From Marinobacterium lutimaris (GTDB lineage: Bacteria > Pseudomonadota > Gammaproteobacteria > Pseudomonadales > Balneatricaceae): a stretch of DNA of 64,000 nucleotides. Position numbers and translations under genes: made by a program. Numbering within the stretch: position 1 is the stretch's first letter; each line of letters opens with the position of its first letter. Below are positions 46,911 through 56,839 of the stretch, one piece after another. The DNA lies in NCBI RefSeq assembly GCF_900108065.1, contig NZ_FNVQ01000002.1, positions 558,001 to 622,000 on the forward strand, written 5' to 3'. The notes under the pieces were generated by a model. The model worked only from the letters and a program-made list of their open reading frames with translations. It made no database searches and had not been told where the DNA came from.

Positions 46911-49709
46911 ATGAACCTGATCTGGGTACCACTGCTGCCCTTACTAGGCACCCTGGTGCCGCTGTTTTCCGAGCGTTTTGGCCGGACAGCCTGCGCCTGG
47001 ATGACAGCCATCCTTCCCGCTGCTGCGCTGTTAATCGTTCTGAATCACGCGCCTGATATCCTCTCCGGGCAAACTCACTTCTCTTCCCTGCCCTGGATTC
47101 CCGCGCTGGGCCTGGAGCTATCGTTCCGACTGGACGGGCTCGCTCTGCTGTTTGCGCTGCTGATCCTCGGCATTGGTCTGCTGATCATCCTGTATGCTCG
47201 CTATTACCTGTCCTCCAAGGATTCCATGGGGCGCTTTTACAGCTACCTGATCCTGTTTATGACTGCGATGGTCGGCATCGTTCTATCGAACAATATTCTG
47301 CAGTTGTGGGTTTTCTGGGAGCTGACAAGCATCAGCTCCTTCCTACTGATCAGTTTCTGGTCCAACAAGCAGGAAGCCCGTCGTGGCGCACGCATGGCAC
47401 TTACGGTCACCGGTGCCGGCGGACTCTGCCTGCTGGCCGGCGTATTGCTGATCGGCAACCTGGTCGGCAGCTTCGATCTTTCAGTGGTACTCGACCACGC
47501 CTGGAAGATCCGCAGTTCCGAGCTTTACCCTGTTATTCTGGTGCTGGTGCTGCTGGGTGCGTTCACCAAATCGGCCCAGTTCCCGTTCCATTTCTGGCTA
47601 CCCCACGCCATGGCTGCGCCGACGCCGGTCAGTGCTTACCTGCACTCTGCGACCATGGTTAAAGCCGGCATCTTCCTGATGGCGCGTTTTTACCCGGTGC
47701 TATCCGGCACCGATATGTGGTTCCTCATCGTCAGCCTGACCGGTCTTGCAACCCTGCTGCTGGGCGCCTATTTCGCCCTGTTCAAACACGATCTCAAGGG
47801 ACTGCTGGCTTACTCGACCATCAGCCATCTGGGGTTAATCACCCTGCTGCTCGGCATGGATACCAAGCTGGCGGCCGTGGCGGCGATTTTCCATATCATC
47901 AACCACGCCACCTTCAAGGCATCGCTGTTTATGGCGGCGGGGATTATCGACCACGAGTCCGGCTCCCGCGATATGCGCAAGCTCAACGGGCTGTGGAAGT
48001 ACATGCCCTATACCGCCACGCTGGCGATGGTTGCCGCCTCTGCCATGGCAGGTGTTCCGCTGTTGAACGGATTCCTGTCCAAGGAGATGTTCTTCTCCGA
48101 AACGCTGCATCAGAGCTCACTGGGCTCCCTGTCGTGGATTATTCCGGTATTGGCGACCTGCGGCGGCGTGTTCTCCGTGGCCTATTCACTGCGCTTTATC
48201 CATGACGTCTTCTTCAACGGCGAGCCGATCGATCTGCCACGCACTCCCCATGAGCCACCGCGCTATATGAAGCTGCCTGTCGAGATACTGGTAGCACTCT
48301 GCCTGCTGGTGGGTGTGATTCCCGGCTATGTAATCGGTGGCCTGCTGCACAGCGCCTCCGCAGCGGTTCTGCAGGGCATAGTGCCGGACTACAGCCTGGC
48401 GATCTGGCACGGCTTCAACCTGCCGCTGACCATGAGTATCGTGGCATTTGTTGGCGGGTTGATTATCTACTCCAACCGCAAGGTACTGTTCCAGTTCCAC
48501 GCCCAGTTCCCGGAATCGGACGCCAAAGAGGTGTTCGAGCATGCGATGAAGCGGCTCATGGCAGTCTGTCAGCGCATTTATGGCTGGCTGGAGAACGGTT
48601 CGCTACAGCGTTACCTGCTGTTGATGTTCAGTTTCACCATTATGCTGCTTGCCCGGCCGATGATGCAGTTGAGCGATACCGCGGGGTTCCGCCAGACGAT
48701 CCCGGCTGATGGCGTGGTGATCACCGGTGCCGTCCTGCTGATCCTTGGTGCATTTGCCACGGTGATCTGGCATCGCAAGCGTATGATCGCACTGCTCACG
48801 CTGTCGATTGTCGGCTTGATCGTATCCATAGCGTTTGCACGCTTCTCTGCTCCAGACCTGGCCTTGACGCAGCTCTCGGTAGAGGTCGTGACCATCATCC
48901 TGCTGATGCTGGCTCTCTTCTTCCTGCCACAGAAAACGCCGAAGGAATCGAGCCCGCACCGGGTAATGCGTGACCTGGGCGTTTCCGCCATGATCGGCGG
49001 CGTGGTTGGTACGCTCTGCTACGCCCTGATGACGCGGCCTCATTCGACAATATCGGACTTCTTTGTCGCCAACAGCAAAACCGGCGGCGGCGGCACTAAC
49101 GTGGTCAACGTCATCCTGGTGGACTTCCGAGGCTTCGATACGCTGGGCGAGATCACCGTGCTCGGTATCGCCGCACTAGGTATTTTCAAACTAATCAACC
49201 GTATGCGTCTGTTTATGCCCTCGGGTGACGAACGCGGCCGCCCCTGGTCATCTGATCGCTACCCGATGATCCTCGCCGTGGTATCCCAGCTGCTGCTGCC
49301 GCTGGCTCTGCTGGTGTCGGTGTACATCTTCCTGCGGGGCCACAACATGCCGGGCGGTGGCTTTATCGCCGGCCTGATCACCTCCGTGGCGATCATCCAG
49401 CAATACGTGGCTAATGGCGTTGAGTTCATCAAGAACCGCCTGAAACTGAATTACCAATGGCTGATTGGGTCCGGCCTGTTGATCGCTACTCTCACAGGCA
49501 TGGGTAGCTGGCTTGCCGGCCAACCGTTCCTGACCTCCTGGTTCGATCACTTCCACCTGCCGGTGATCGGTGAATTCGAACTGGCCAGCGCCATGCTGTT
49601 CGACCTGGGTGTCTATCTGACGGTTATCGGCGCCACCCTGCTGATCCTGGCGAACCTCGGTAAGCTGACCACCACCGAGCGCCCCATGCATAAAGAGGAG
49701 GAATCCTGA
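46911..49709 (+). CDS. mrpA: Mrp Na+/H+ antiporter subunit A (MrpA-MrpB fusion)
   Basis: A 932-residue polytopic membrane protein. The first ~500 residues form the NuoL/MrpA proton-pumping domain, with [20 protein letters not shown] (~140), [20 protein letters not shown] (~225) and [20 protein letters not shown] (~300). After the MrpA C-terminal region, residues ~780-930 are the MrpB domain ([20 protein letters not shown]). Fused A-B subunits are typical of the group 2 (PhaAB) type in proteobacteria. The complex exports Na+ (or K+ in PhaA systems) and supports alkaline and salt tolerance. First gene of a six-gene operon with very short spacers. Confidence 0.95.
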   Translation: MNLIWVPLLPLLGTLVPLFSERFGRTACAWMTAILPAAALLIVLNHAPDILSGQTHFSSLPWIPALGLELSFRLDGLALLFALLILGIGLLIILYARYYLSSKDSMGRFYSYLILFMTAMVGIVLSNNILQLWVFWELTSISSFLLISFWSNKQEARRGARMALTVTGAGGLCLLAGVLLIGNLVGSFDLSVVLDHAWKIRSSELYPVILVLVLLGAFTKSAQFPFHFWLPHAMAAPTPVSAYLHSATMVKAGIFLMARFYPVLSGTDMWFLIVSLTGLATLLLGAYFALFKHDLKGLLAYSTISHLGLITLLLGMDTKLAAVAAIFHIINHATFKASLFMAAGIIDHESGSRDMRKLNGLWKYMPYTATLAMVAASAMAGVPLLNGFLSKEMFFSETLHQSSLGSLSWIIPVLATCGGVFSVAYSLRFIHDVFFNGEPIDLPRTPHEPPRYMKLPVEILVALCLLVGVIPGYVIGGLLHSASAAVLQGIVPDYSLAIWHGFNLPLTMSIVAFVGGLIIYSNRKVLFQFHAQFPESDAKEVFEHAMKRLMAVCQRIYGWLENGSLQRYLLLMFSFTIMLLARPMMQLSDTAGFRQTIPADGVVITGAVLLILGAFATVIWHRKRMIALLTLSIVGLIVSIAFARFSAPDLALTQLSVEVVTIILLMLALFFLPQKTPKESSPHRVMRDLGVSAMIGGVVGTLCYALMTRPHSTISDFFVANSKTGGGGTNVVNVILVDFRGFDTLGEITVLGIAALGIFKLINRMRLFMPSGDERGRPWSSDRYPMILAVVSQLLLPLALLVSVYIFLRGHNMPGGGFIAGLITSVAIIQQYVANGVEFIKNRLKLNYQWLIGSGLLIATLTGMGSWLAGQPFLTSWFDHFHLPVIGEFELASAMLFDLGVYLTVIGATLLILANLGKLTTTERPMHKEEES

Positions 49710-49710
49710 T

Positions 49711-50073
49711 ATGGAGATGGTTTACGCACTCTGCGTCGGTATTCTGACCACCTGCGGGATCTTTCTGACACTGCGCGGACGCACCTTTCCGGTGGTTATC
49801 GGGCTGACACTGCTCTCCTATGCAGTGAACCTGTTCCTGTTTGCCAGCGGCCGCCTCAGTACCGAGGATGCAGCGGTTCTTCAGGACAGCGCCACCCAGT
49901 ACGCCGACCCCCTGCCCCAGGCACTGGTGCTGACCGCCATCGTTATCGGCTTCGCCATGACCGCATTCACGGTCATCCTGGCCATGCGCGCCCGCGCCGA
50001 TATGGGCAACGACCATGTGGATGGCCGCCTGCCGGTCAGCAACGAAGAATCGCCGCAGAAGGAGAAAAACTGA
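49711..50073 (+). CDS. mrpC: Mrp antiporter subunit C
   Basis: A 120-residue NuoK-like subunit with three hydrophobic segments. VYALCVGILTTCGIFLTLRG begins the protein, VVIGLTLLSYAVNLFLFASG and DPLPQALVLTAIVIGFAMTA contain the conserved intramembrane acidic/Gln positions of the family. It starts one base after the mrpA stop and ends directly at mrpD. Confidence 0.95.
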   Translation: MEMVYALCVGILTTCGIFLTLRGRTFPVVIGLTLLSYAVNLFLFASGRLSTEDAAVLQDSATQYADPLPQALVLTAIVIGFAMTAFTVILAMRARADMGNDHVDGRLPVSNEESPQKEKN

Positions 50074-51585
50074 ATGGAGCACCTGGCGATCCTTCCCATC
50101 ATCATCCCGCTGCTCAGCGGGATACTGATGCTGCTGCCACCGGTCTGTCGCGATAACTGGCGCCAGCGGATTCTGTCGCTGGCTGCGCTCGGCGCAGTGC
50201 TGCTGGTTTCGATACGTTTGCTTGCGCTGTCCGCCAGCGGCGAGATCCAGCTGTATGTGCTGGGCGACTGGCAGCCACCGTTCGGTATCGTTCTGGTCGC
50301 TGACAGGCTGTCCACGCTGATGCTGCTGCTTACCGCGGTGCTTGGTTTTGGCGCCATGCTTTACGCCTGCGGCGGTGATGACAAGCGCGGCATGTACTTC
50401 CACCCGCTGTTCATGTTCCAGATGATGGGCATCAACGGCGCTTTCCTGACCGGCGATATTTTCAACCTGTTCGTCTTCTTCGAGGTGCTGCTGATCTCCT
50501 CCTACGCCCTGCTGATTCATGCTGGCGGCAAGCAGAAGACCCGCGCCAGCGTGCATTACGTCATATTGAACCTGGCGGGATCGTCGATATTCCTGTTTGC
50601 GCTGGGGATTCTGTACGGCACCCTCGGTACCCTGAATATCGCCGATATGGCGCAGAAAGTTCCTCATCTGGAACCCTCCGAGCAGCTGATCGCCAAGACT
50701 GGCGCACTGATGCTGCTGGTGGTGTTTGGCCTCAAATCGGCCATGCTGCCACTGCAGTTCTGGCTACCGCGCACCTATGCCAGCGCCAGCGCTCCGGTGG
50801 CCGCCCTGTTCGCAATACTGACCAAGGTGGGCATCTACAGCATTCTGCGTGTGTTCACCGTAGTCTTCGGCGAGGATGCAGGCGGCCTGGCCCAGATTGC
50901 GCAACCCTGGCTCTGGCCCCTGTCGATTCTGACGCTGATTATCGGTAGCCTGGGTATCCTCGCCGCGACCAGCCTGCGCCAGTTGATCGCCCAGTTGGTT
51001 ATCCTCTCCATCGGCACCCTTCTCGCGGCTGTAGCCATGTCTCGCGTTGAAGCCACAGGCGCACTGCTGTACTACCTGATTCACTCGACACTGGTCTGCG
51101 GCGCGCTGTTCCTGATTGCGGATCTGATCTTCCATCAACGCGGCAAGGCGGAAGATCGATTCGTCACGGCCCGTCAGATGTGTCAACCCGTGCCTCTGGG
51201 TATCGCCTTTTTCATCGGCGCCTTGGCAATTGCCGGCCTGCCACCATTCTCGGGCTTCGTCGGTAAGGCACTGATTCTGAAGGCTGCCGATATGAATGCC
51301 GAAGCCGTCTGGATCTACCCGGCCGTGCTGATCGGCGGGCTGGCTGCACTGATTGCCCTCTCAAGAGCAGGCACATCACTGTTCTGGAATATCAGCCGTG
51401 AGCCAGATGCCTGCGAACGCACCCCGAAAATCAAACTGGTAGCGGTCTACCTGTTGCTGGCCACCTCACCACTGCTGGTAATCTTCGGCGGCCCGGTAAG
51501 CGATTTCACCGAACAGGCGGCGATCCAGCTTCACGGCATGAGCTCCGATCTCGAACCTCTGCTGCGCCCGGGAGGTAAATCATGA
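50074..51585 (+). CDS. mrpD: Mrp antiporter subunit D
   Basis: A 503-residue NuoN/NuoM-like proton-channel subunit with about 14 helices. GINGAFLTGDIFNLFVFFEV (~125) includes the conserved Glu, LKSAMLPLQFWLPRTYASAS (~220) the Lys, and LLYYLIHSTLVCGALFLIAD and AIAGLPPFSGFVGKALILKA later landmarks. ATG follows the mrpC TGA without a gap; its stop overlaps mrpE by four bases. Confidence 0.96.
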   Translation: MEHLAILPIIIPLLSGILMLLPPVCRDNWRQRILSLAALGAVLLVSIRLLALSASGEIQLYVLGDWQPPFGIVLVADRLSTLMLLLTAVLGFGAMLYACGGDDKRGMYFHPLFMFQMMGINGAFLTGDIFNLFVFFEVLLISSYALLIHAGGKQKTRASVHYVILNLAGSSIFLFALGILYGTLGTLNIADMAQKVPHLEPSEQLIAKTGALMLLVVFGLKSAMLPLQFWLPRTYASASAPVAALFAILTKVGIYSILRVFTVVFGEDAGGLAQIAQPWLWPLSILTLIIGSLGILAATSLRQLIAQLVILSIGTLLAAVAMSRVEATGALLYYLIHSTLVCGALFLIADLIFHQRGKAEDRFVTARQMCQPVPLGIAFFIGALAIAGLPPFSGFVGKALILKAADMNAEAVWIYPAVLIGGLAALIALSRAGTSLFWNISREPDACERTPKIKLVAVYLLLATSPLLVIFGGPVSDFTEQAAIQLHGMSSDLEPLLRPGGKS

Positions 51586-52085
51586 AGCTGCAAAAACGCA
51601 ACCGCTGGATACCTATGCCAGCGCAGAGCTTTATCCTGTTTATCGTCTGGCTGCTGCTGAACAATTCAGTTGCCCCTGGCCAGATTCTGCTGGGCGCCTT
51701 CCTCGCCTGGGTAATTCCGCTTCTGGTTGCTCCAATGCAGGCGTCGCAACCCAGGGTTCTGCGTCACGGTCTGGCGGTGCGTTACACCTTGATGGTGATG
51801 TATGACATCCTCGTCGCTAACTTCGAGGTCGCGATGCGGGTTCTCGGGCCGAATCGCCGCTTGAACCCGGCTTTCGTGGCGGTGCCTCTGGATCTTGAAG
51901 GTTCACTGCCGATCACCCTGCTGGCCAGCACCATCTCGCTGACCCCCGGTACAGTCAGTGCGGAGGTCAGCGAAAACCAGCGCTGGCTCTATGTTCATGC
52001 ACTCCACCTTGAGGACGAAACCGCGCTGATCGAACAGATCAAGTCCCGTTACGAAGCGCCGTTAAAGGAGATTTTCGGATGCTGA
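51582..52085 (+). CDS. mrpE: Mrp antiporter subunit E
   Basis: A 167-residue protein with two or three N-terminal helices (SFILFIVWLLLNNSVAPGQI) and a C-terminal soluble part. VPLDLEGSLPITLLASTISL then TPGTVSAEV is the family signature. Subunit E is required for assembly of the active complex. It overlaps mrpD and mrpF. Confidence 0.94.
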   Translation: MKLQKRNRWIPMPAQSFILFIVWLLLNNSVAPGQILLGAFLAWVIPLLVAPMQASQPRVLRHGLAVRYTLMVMYDILVANFEVAMRVLGPNRRLNPAFVAVPLDLEGSLPITLLASTISLTPGTVSAEVSENQRWLYVHALHLEDETALIEQIKSRYEAPLKEIFGC

Positions 52086-52348
52086 GCATGACCATCACCA
52101 TCGTCAGCGTGATGATCTGCATCGCCCTGGTGATGAACCTGGTCCGGCTGCTGACCGGGCCGGATCTTTCCGACCGTATTCTTGCGCTCGACACCCTGTA
52201 TATCAACAGCATCGGTCTGATCCTGCTATTCGGCCTGTACAAGGGGTCTGCACTCTATTTCGAAGGTGCACTGCTGATCGCCATGCTGGGCTTCGTCAGC
52301 ACCGCTGCACTGTGCAAATACCTGCTGCGCGGCGACATCATCGAGTAA
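52079..52348 (+). CDS. mrpF: Mrp antiporter subunit F
   Basis: An 89-residue three-helix protein. VMNLVRLLTGPDLSDRILAL then DTLYINSIGLILLFGLYKGS and ALLIAMLGFVSTAALCKYLL are conserved. Its ATG overlaps the end of mrpE by seven bases. Confidence 0.94.
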   Translation: MLSMTITIVSVMICIALVMNLVRLLTGPDLSDRILALDTLYINSIGLILLFGLYKGSALYFEGALLIAMLGFVSTAALCKYLLRGDIIE

Positions 52349-52360
52349 AGGAGACCTGCC

Positions 52361-52741
52361 ATGAGCACAACTGTTGAACTGATCGTCTCCGCCTTCCTGC
52401 TGATGGGGGGAAGCTTTGTACTGCTCGGCTCCTTCGGCCTGCTGAAGCTACCCGATTTTTTCACCCGCCTGCATGCCCCCACCAAAGCCACCACTCTCGG
52501 AATGGCGGGGCTGTTAATCGGCTCGATGATCTACTTCTTCGCCGCTGAGCAACGCCTGATGGTACATGAACTGCTAATCACGCTATTTCTGCTGATCACC
52601 GCGCCAGTAAGCGCTCATATGCTGGCGAAGACCGCGCTGCATCATCGGGTCAAATCCATTAAACGTACCCATGGCAGAGGCCTGACCGAAGCCGCCCGCG
52701 AGCGCCAGGTGCCCTCTTTCAGCGAAGACCGCAGCCAATGA
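52361..52741 (+). CDS. mrpG: Mrp antiporter subunit G
   Basis: A 126-residue protein with three helices. FLLMGGSFVLLGSFGLLKLP and DFFTRLHAPTKATTLGMAGL are the subunit G signature; the last ~40 residues are a charged, variable tail. Last gene of the operon; its stop codon opens a strong hairpin. Confidence 0.93.
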   Translation: MSTTVELIVSAFLLMGGSFVLLGSFGLLKLPDFFTRLHAPTKATTLGMAGLLIGSMIYFFAAEQRLMVHELLITLFLLITAPVSAHMLAKTALHHRVKSIKRTHGRGLTEAARERQVPSFSEDRSQ

Positions 52742-52772
52742 GCTTCGGGCTACCCGAAGTAGCCCGAAGCTC
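52740..52772 (+). terminator. Terminator-like hairpin at the end of the Mrp operon
   Basis: gagcttcgggct (52740-52751) and agcccgaagctc (52761-52772) form a perfect 12-bp stem with a 9-nt loop. It overlaps the mrpG stop codon. There is no T-run. A second stem lies downstream (agcccgc 52831-52837 with gcgggct 52853-52859). Confidence 0.55.
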
Positions 52773-52915
52773 AGCTCTGCCAAAAATCACCCTGTAATCC
52801 TCATATTCTGTCCCCTGCACCTGACACTGAAGCCCGCCTCCCACGGGCTTGTGCGGGCTGTCATCGCTTTGTGTTATGGTTAGATCGAAATGAGCTATGA
52901 AAGGACTGCCGCACC

Positions 52916-53794
52916 ATGCTGAAGAAAGTCGTTATCCCCGTTGCCGGACTAGGAACCCGCGTTCTGCCCGCCAGTAAAGCCATTCCGAAAGAGATGCTGA
53001 CCGTTGTCGACAAGCCGGTTATCCAGCACGTGGTTGAAGAGGCCATCGCCGCAGGCTTTCGCGAGATCATTCTGGTAACCCGAAGCGGCAAACAGGCGAT
53101 CGAGGACCATTTCGACCACCACTACGAACTTGAGCATGAGCTGGCCCGCAAGGGCAAACACGAGCTGCGCGCAGCCGTCAACGATACGATTCCCGATGAT
53201 GTAGAGATCGTCTCCGTACGGCAGCCCCAAGCCCTCGGCCTGGGTCACGCGGTACTCTGCGCCTCCCATGTGGTCGGTGACGACGATTTCGCTGTAATCC
53301 TGCCGGACATGGTGATCGATAATCCTGACGGGAACCGCGACCTTACCGCCATGGCCAAGCGTTACGCTGAGACAGGCAAGGGTCAGATCATGGTGGAATC
53401 GGTCCCTGAGGACCAGGTGCAGCGCTATGGTATCGTCGATTGCGGCGGTGCCAACGTCGAGGCAGGTACCTCCGCAGAGATCAAAGGAATGGTGGAAAAG
53501 CCGGATGTAGCCGATGCGCCTTCGAACCTGGCGATCGTCGGCCGCTACATTCTTCCCGCCCGCGTGATGGAGCTGCTCAAGACCACCAAGCCCGGTGCCG
53601 GAGGTGAGATTCAGCTCACCGATGCCCTGTTGGAATTGACCGAAGAATCACCGCTGGAAGCCTACAACATGCGCGGCAAAATCTATGACTGCGGCAATAA
53701 GGCAGGCCTGCTCCAGGCTAACGTTGCCCTGGGTCTGCGCCACCCGGAAACCGCCGAGGCACTTAAAGCCTTTATTCAGGGACTGGATGTCTAA
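52916..53794 (+). CDS. galU: UTP-glucose-1-phosphate uridylyltransferase
   Basis: A 292-residue nucleotidyltransferase that makes UDP-glucose. KKVVIPVAGLGTRVLPASKA, IPKEMLTVVDKPVIQHVVEE, GLGHAVLCASHVVGDDDFAV and GEIQLTDALLELTEE are signature segments. UDP-glucose from this enzyme feeds the ugd encoded in operon A and WcaJ-type initiation. Followed by pgi 51 bp downstream; no promoter in the 174-bp upstream gap was convincing. Confidence 0.97.
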   Translation: MLKKVVIPVAGLGTRVLPASKAIPKEMLTVVDKPVIQHVVEEAIAAGFREIILVTRSGKQAIEDHFDHHYELEHELARKGKHELRAAVNDTIPDDVEIVSVRQPQALGLGHAVLCASHVVGDDDFAVILPDMVIDNPDGNRDLTAMAKRYAETGKGQIMVESVPEDQVQRYGIVDCGGANVEAGTSAEIKGMVEKPDVADAPSNLAIVGRYILPARVMELLKTTKPGAGGEIQLTDALLELTEESPLEAYNMRGKIYDCGNKAGLLQANVALGLRHPETAEALKAFIQGLDV

Positions 53795-53845
53795 CTGAGC
53801 AGGTCACCGGCTGATAGAGTTAAAAGTGGGGCATAAGGAGATACT

Positions 53846-55477
53846 GTGAACCCTGAAACTTGTTGGAGCCACCTGCGCGAATCCGCGCAGGTGTTGAAGA
53901 AGCAACACCTGAGCGAACTGCTAAGCGATTCTGAACGTTTCGAATCCTTATCATTCGGCCACGATGGGATATTGCTGGATCTTAGCCGTCACCGCTTGCT
54001 ACCGGAAACGCTTGATCAACTCGTCGCGCTGGCTGATGCCTGCGGCCTTAAAGAGAAAATCGACGCCCTGATTGGTGGCGCCCATGTCAACCCAACCGAG
54101 GACCGGGCCGCGCTGCATACCGCACTGCGTACCCCCGCAGGCAAAACGCTTGAGGTCGACGGTACCGATGTGGTTGCCGGAGTACAGAAAACCCTGGAAA
54201 AAATGGATCAGCTGGTCGGCATCCTGCATTCGGGTCAGTGGCGCGGTTACAGCGGCGAAGCGATCGACACAGTAGTCAATATCGGCGTTGGCGGCTCCGA
54301 TCTGGGCCCTTTGATGACCTGCCACGCACTGGAAGAGTTCAAGCCCGATGCCTCAAAAGGAATCGATCTACACTTTGTCTCCTCCATGGACGGCAGTCAG
54401 CTCTCAGGCCTGCTGAGCAGACTAAATCCGGCCACGACACTTTTCGTACTTTCGTCAAAGTCGTTCACCACCATCGATACGCTGGCTAACGCGGCGACGG
54501 CGCGTCAGTGGCTTATTGACGCCAGTGGCCTGGCGGTGGAAACCATATTGAGGCACCACTTTATCGGCATTACCGCCAAACCGGAAAAAGCCTGCGAGTG
54601 GGGCATCCCCGAGCAAAACCAACTGCTGTTCTGGGACTGGACCGGCGGGCGCTACTCCATGTGGTCAGCAATCGGCCTGCCGATCGCCATCGCCACAGGT
54701 ATGGACGGCTTCCGCCAACTGCTGGCAGGAGCCCACAGCATCGATACCCATTACCAGGAGGCTCCGTTCGAGCAGAACCTTCCGGTACTGCTGGCTCTGG
54801 CGGGCATCTGGAATATCAATCTACTGGATATCCACGCCCATGCAATCCTGCCTTATGATGGACGCCTGGCGCACCTGCCCTCCTATCTGGAACAGCTGGA
54901 GATGGAGAGTAACGGTAAAAGCGTCACTCTTGACGGGGCAGACGCCGAACACAGAACCTGTCCTGTTCTCTGGGGCGAGATAGGCCCCAACGCCCAGCAC
55001 GCGTTCTACCAGCTGCTGCACCAGGGCACCGAAGCGGTGATGTGCGATTTCATCGTACCGGCCAAGCGCTATACCGAGCAGAGCCAAACACTGCAGGAAC
55101 AGCACCGTCTGGCGCTGGCCAACTGCCTGGCGCAGGCACGGGTACTGGCTCTGGGTGATAAGGCACTGGATGAGGAAACCGCAGCTGCCGCTCCAGCCTG
55201 GAAACGCTATCGCGGCAACCAGCCCAGCACGGTAATCCTGATCGATGAGCTTACTCCCTATTCACTGGGACAGCTCATTGCCATCTATGAACACAAGGTC
55301 TACACCCAGGCGGTCATCTGGCAGATCAACCCGTTCGATCAGTGGGGCGTCGAACTCGGCAAGAAGATGGCGACAGCGATGCTCAATGAGCTTGATGAGC
55401 CGAATCCATCTGCCGCGCTTGATAGCGCCACCCGTGGTCTGCTGGGGCGCATAACTGCGCTGCGCCAAACACCCTGA
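53846..55477 (+). CDS. pgi: Glucose-6-phosphate isomerase
   Basis: A 543-residue enzyme interconverting glucose-6-phosphate and fructose-6-phosphate. VVNIGVGGSDLGPLMTCHAL, FVLSSKSFTTIDTLANAATA, FWDWTGGRYSMWSAIGLPIA and YEHKVYTQAVIWQINPFDQW match the active-site segments. The start is GTG with AAGGAG five bases upstream. It lies 51 bp after galU, so the pair links glycolysis to nucleotide-sugar supply. Confidence 0.97.
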   Translation: MNPETCWSHLRESAQVLKKQHLSELLSDSERFESLSFGHDGILLDLSRHRLLPETLDQLVALADACGLKEKIDALIGGAHVNPTEDRAALHTALRTPAGKTLEVDGTDVVAGVQKTLEKMDQLVGILHSGQWRGYSGEAIDTVVNIGVGGSDLGPLMTCHALEEFKPDASKGIDLHFVSSMDGSQLSGLLSRLNPATTLFVLSSKSFTTIDTLANAATARQWLIDASGLAVETILRHHFIGITAKPEKACEWGIPEQNQLLFWDWTGGRYSMWSAIGLPIAIATGMDGFRQLLAGAHSIDTHYQEAPFEQNLPVLLALAGIWNINLLDIHAHAILPYDGRLAHLPSYLEQLEMESNGKSVTLDGADAEHRTCPVLWGEIGPNAQHAFYQLLHQGTEAVMCDFIVPAKRYTEQSQTLQEQHRLALANCLAQARVLALGDKALDEETAAAAPAWKRYRGNQPSTVILIDELTPYSLGQLIAIYEHKVYTQAVIWQINPFDQWGVELGKKMATAMLNELDEPNPSAALDSATRGLLGRITALRQTP

Positions 55478-55523
55478 ATCAGCCTGCGGACCGCACTGTA
55501 AGGACTTACCCTAAGGAATAGCT

Positions 55524-56777
55524 ATGAAGATCTGTGTATGGGGAGAGGAGCTGGCCGGATGGATCGCGGCCGCTCAGTTCGCCGGTTTCGGTAACGATGT
55601 GATCAAGGCTGGCTCAGATATGACGCCGGCGGAAAGTGGTAACCGCACAGAGCCAGGCCTGATGGAGCAGCTGCAACAGGCTATTGAAGCTGGCAGACTG
55701 GTTTCCGGTGAACAGGTGGACCCCTTCTCCGCCGATATTCACTGGCTGGCCATCGGCCCCGGCGAGCTCGAAGCCGCTAGCGAAATTGTCGCGCGTATCG
55801 CGGCGGTACATAGCGGCCAGGTTCTGGTGATCAACCAGAGTAACCTCGGCAGTGGCGCCAGCGATCAACTACAGACAGCACTGGATGCCGAAAAGGATCA
55901 GCACGTCATCTACCTGCCAGATATGCTGCAGGCAGGCCAGGCGATGCGTCAGTTCGCTCACCCTGGCGTGCTGCTGGTTGGCTGCGAACACGAGGCGGCC
56001 CGGGTCATGTTTGCGGCGCTGATGCGTCCGTTCACCCGTGAAGGCACCGAACTGAGGATGATGAGCCGGCGCGAGGCCGAGTTCACCAAGTTCGCGATCA
56101 CCGGCATGCTGGCTCTGCGTCTTGGCTATATCAACGAGCTTGCAACACTGGCAGACCATGTCGGTGTGGATATCGAGACCGTGCGTGACGGTATGAGCAC
56201 TGACCCGCGAGTGGGTCCTCACTATCTTGCGCCGGGTTGCGGCTTCGGCGGGCAGCATTTCACCCAGTATATCGAGGGTCTGGCAGGCCTGCTCAGCAAG
56301 ACCCGGGGGTCGACACTGCTGGAAACCGTACTCAACCAGAACGAACAGCATAAAGAGCTGCCGTTCCGCAAACTCTGGCAGCATTTCCAGTGCGACTTGA
56401 AGGGTCGACGCATCGCTATCTGGGGCCTGGCCTTCAAGCCCGGCGTTACCAATATCGACGGTGCCCCCAGCCTTAAGACCGTAGATGCCCTGCTCGCCCA
56501 GGGAGCGATTATCCAGCTGCACGATCCCGAGGCGCTGGAGGAGTTTCGTTTCCACTACGGCGAAAGTGATCAACTGGTATACTGCGCCGAGCCCTACGAC
56601 GCAGTCAGCGAGGCGGATGCCCTGCTCCTGCTGACCGCCTGGCCCGAGTACTGGTCGCCGAACTACACCGAGCTGCATCGCCTGATGAAAGACCCGGTGA
56701 TCATCGATGGCCGTAACGTTTACGACCCGCAGTTGCTGCACGACCTGGGATTCACCTATTACGGCGTGGGGCGCTAG
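55524..56777 (+). CDS. UDP-glucose-dehydrogenase-like protein, probably catalytically inactive
   Basis: A 417-residue homologue of Ugd by length and domain order: an N-terminal Rossmann-like part, a central part (EFTKFAITGMLALRLGYINE) and a C-terminal UDP-binding part (RIAIWGLAFKPGVTNIDGAP, AYDAVSEADALLLLTAW-like). Key residues have changed. The GxGxxG motif reads VWGEELAG, with Glu9 for the middle Gly; the catalytic Cys loop reads GFGGQHFTQY, with His245 for Cys and Tyr249 for Asp; the Asn after Lys189 is Thr193. Lys189 is kept. Such changes should abolish two-step oxidation, so a regulatory, structural or altered catalytic role is likely. It follows pgi by 46 bp. A hairpin (56785-56818) follows. 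Confidence 0.8.
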   Translation: MKICVWGEELAGWIAAAQFAGFGNDVIKAGSDMTPAESGNRTEPGLMEQLQQAIEAGRLVSGEQVDPFSADIHWLAIGPGELEAASEIVARIAAVHSGQVLVINQSNLGSGASDQLQTALDAEKDQHVIYLPDMLQAGQAMRQFAHPGVLLVGCEHEAARVMFAALMRPFTREGTELRMMSRREAEFTKFAITGMLALRLGYINELATLADHVGVDIETVRDGMSTDPRVGPHYLAPGCGFGGQHFTQYIEGLAGLLSKTRGSTLLETVLNQNEQHKELPFRKLWQHFQCDLKGRRIAIWGLAFKPGVTNIDGAPSLKTVDALLAQGAIIQLHDPEALEEFRFHYGESDQLVYCAEPYDAVSEADALLLLTAWPEYWSPNYTELHRLMKDPVIIDGRNVYDPQLLHDLGFTYYGVGR

Positions 56778-56784
56778 CGCCAGC

Positions 56785-56818
56785 AAGCCGCGTATATCCG
56801 CATCAGGAAACGCGGCTT
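56785..56818 (+). terminator. Hairpin after the Ugd-like gene
   Basis: aagccgcg (56785-56792) pairs perfectly with cgcggctt (56811-56818), then cttcaacacc. No T-run. Just before it, GGCGCTAGCGCC (56770-56781) is a perfect 12-bp palindrome containing the stop codon TAG. Confidence 0.4.
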
Positions 56819-56839
56819 CTTCAACACCGGAACAGCCCC

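Noticed and set aside
49624-50667. A long minus-strand open frame opposite mrpC and mrpD.
   Set aside because: The Mrp genes are certain, and the frame is low-complexity Gln/His-rich, as expected of an antisense shadow.
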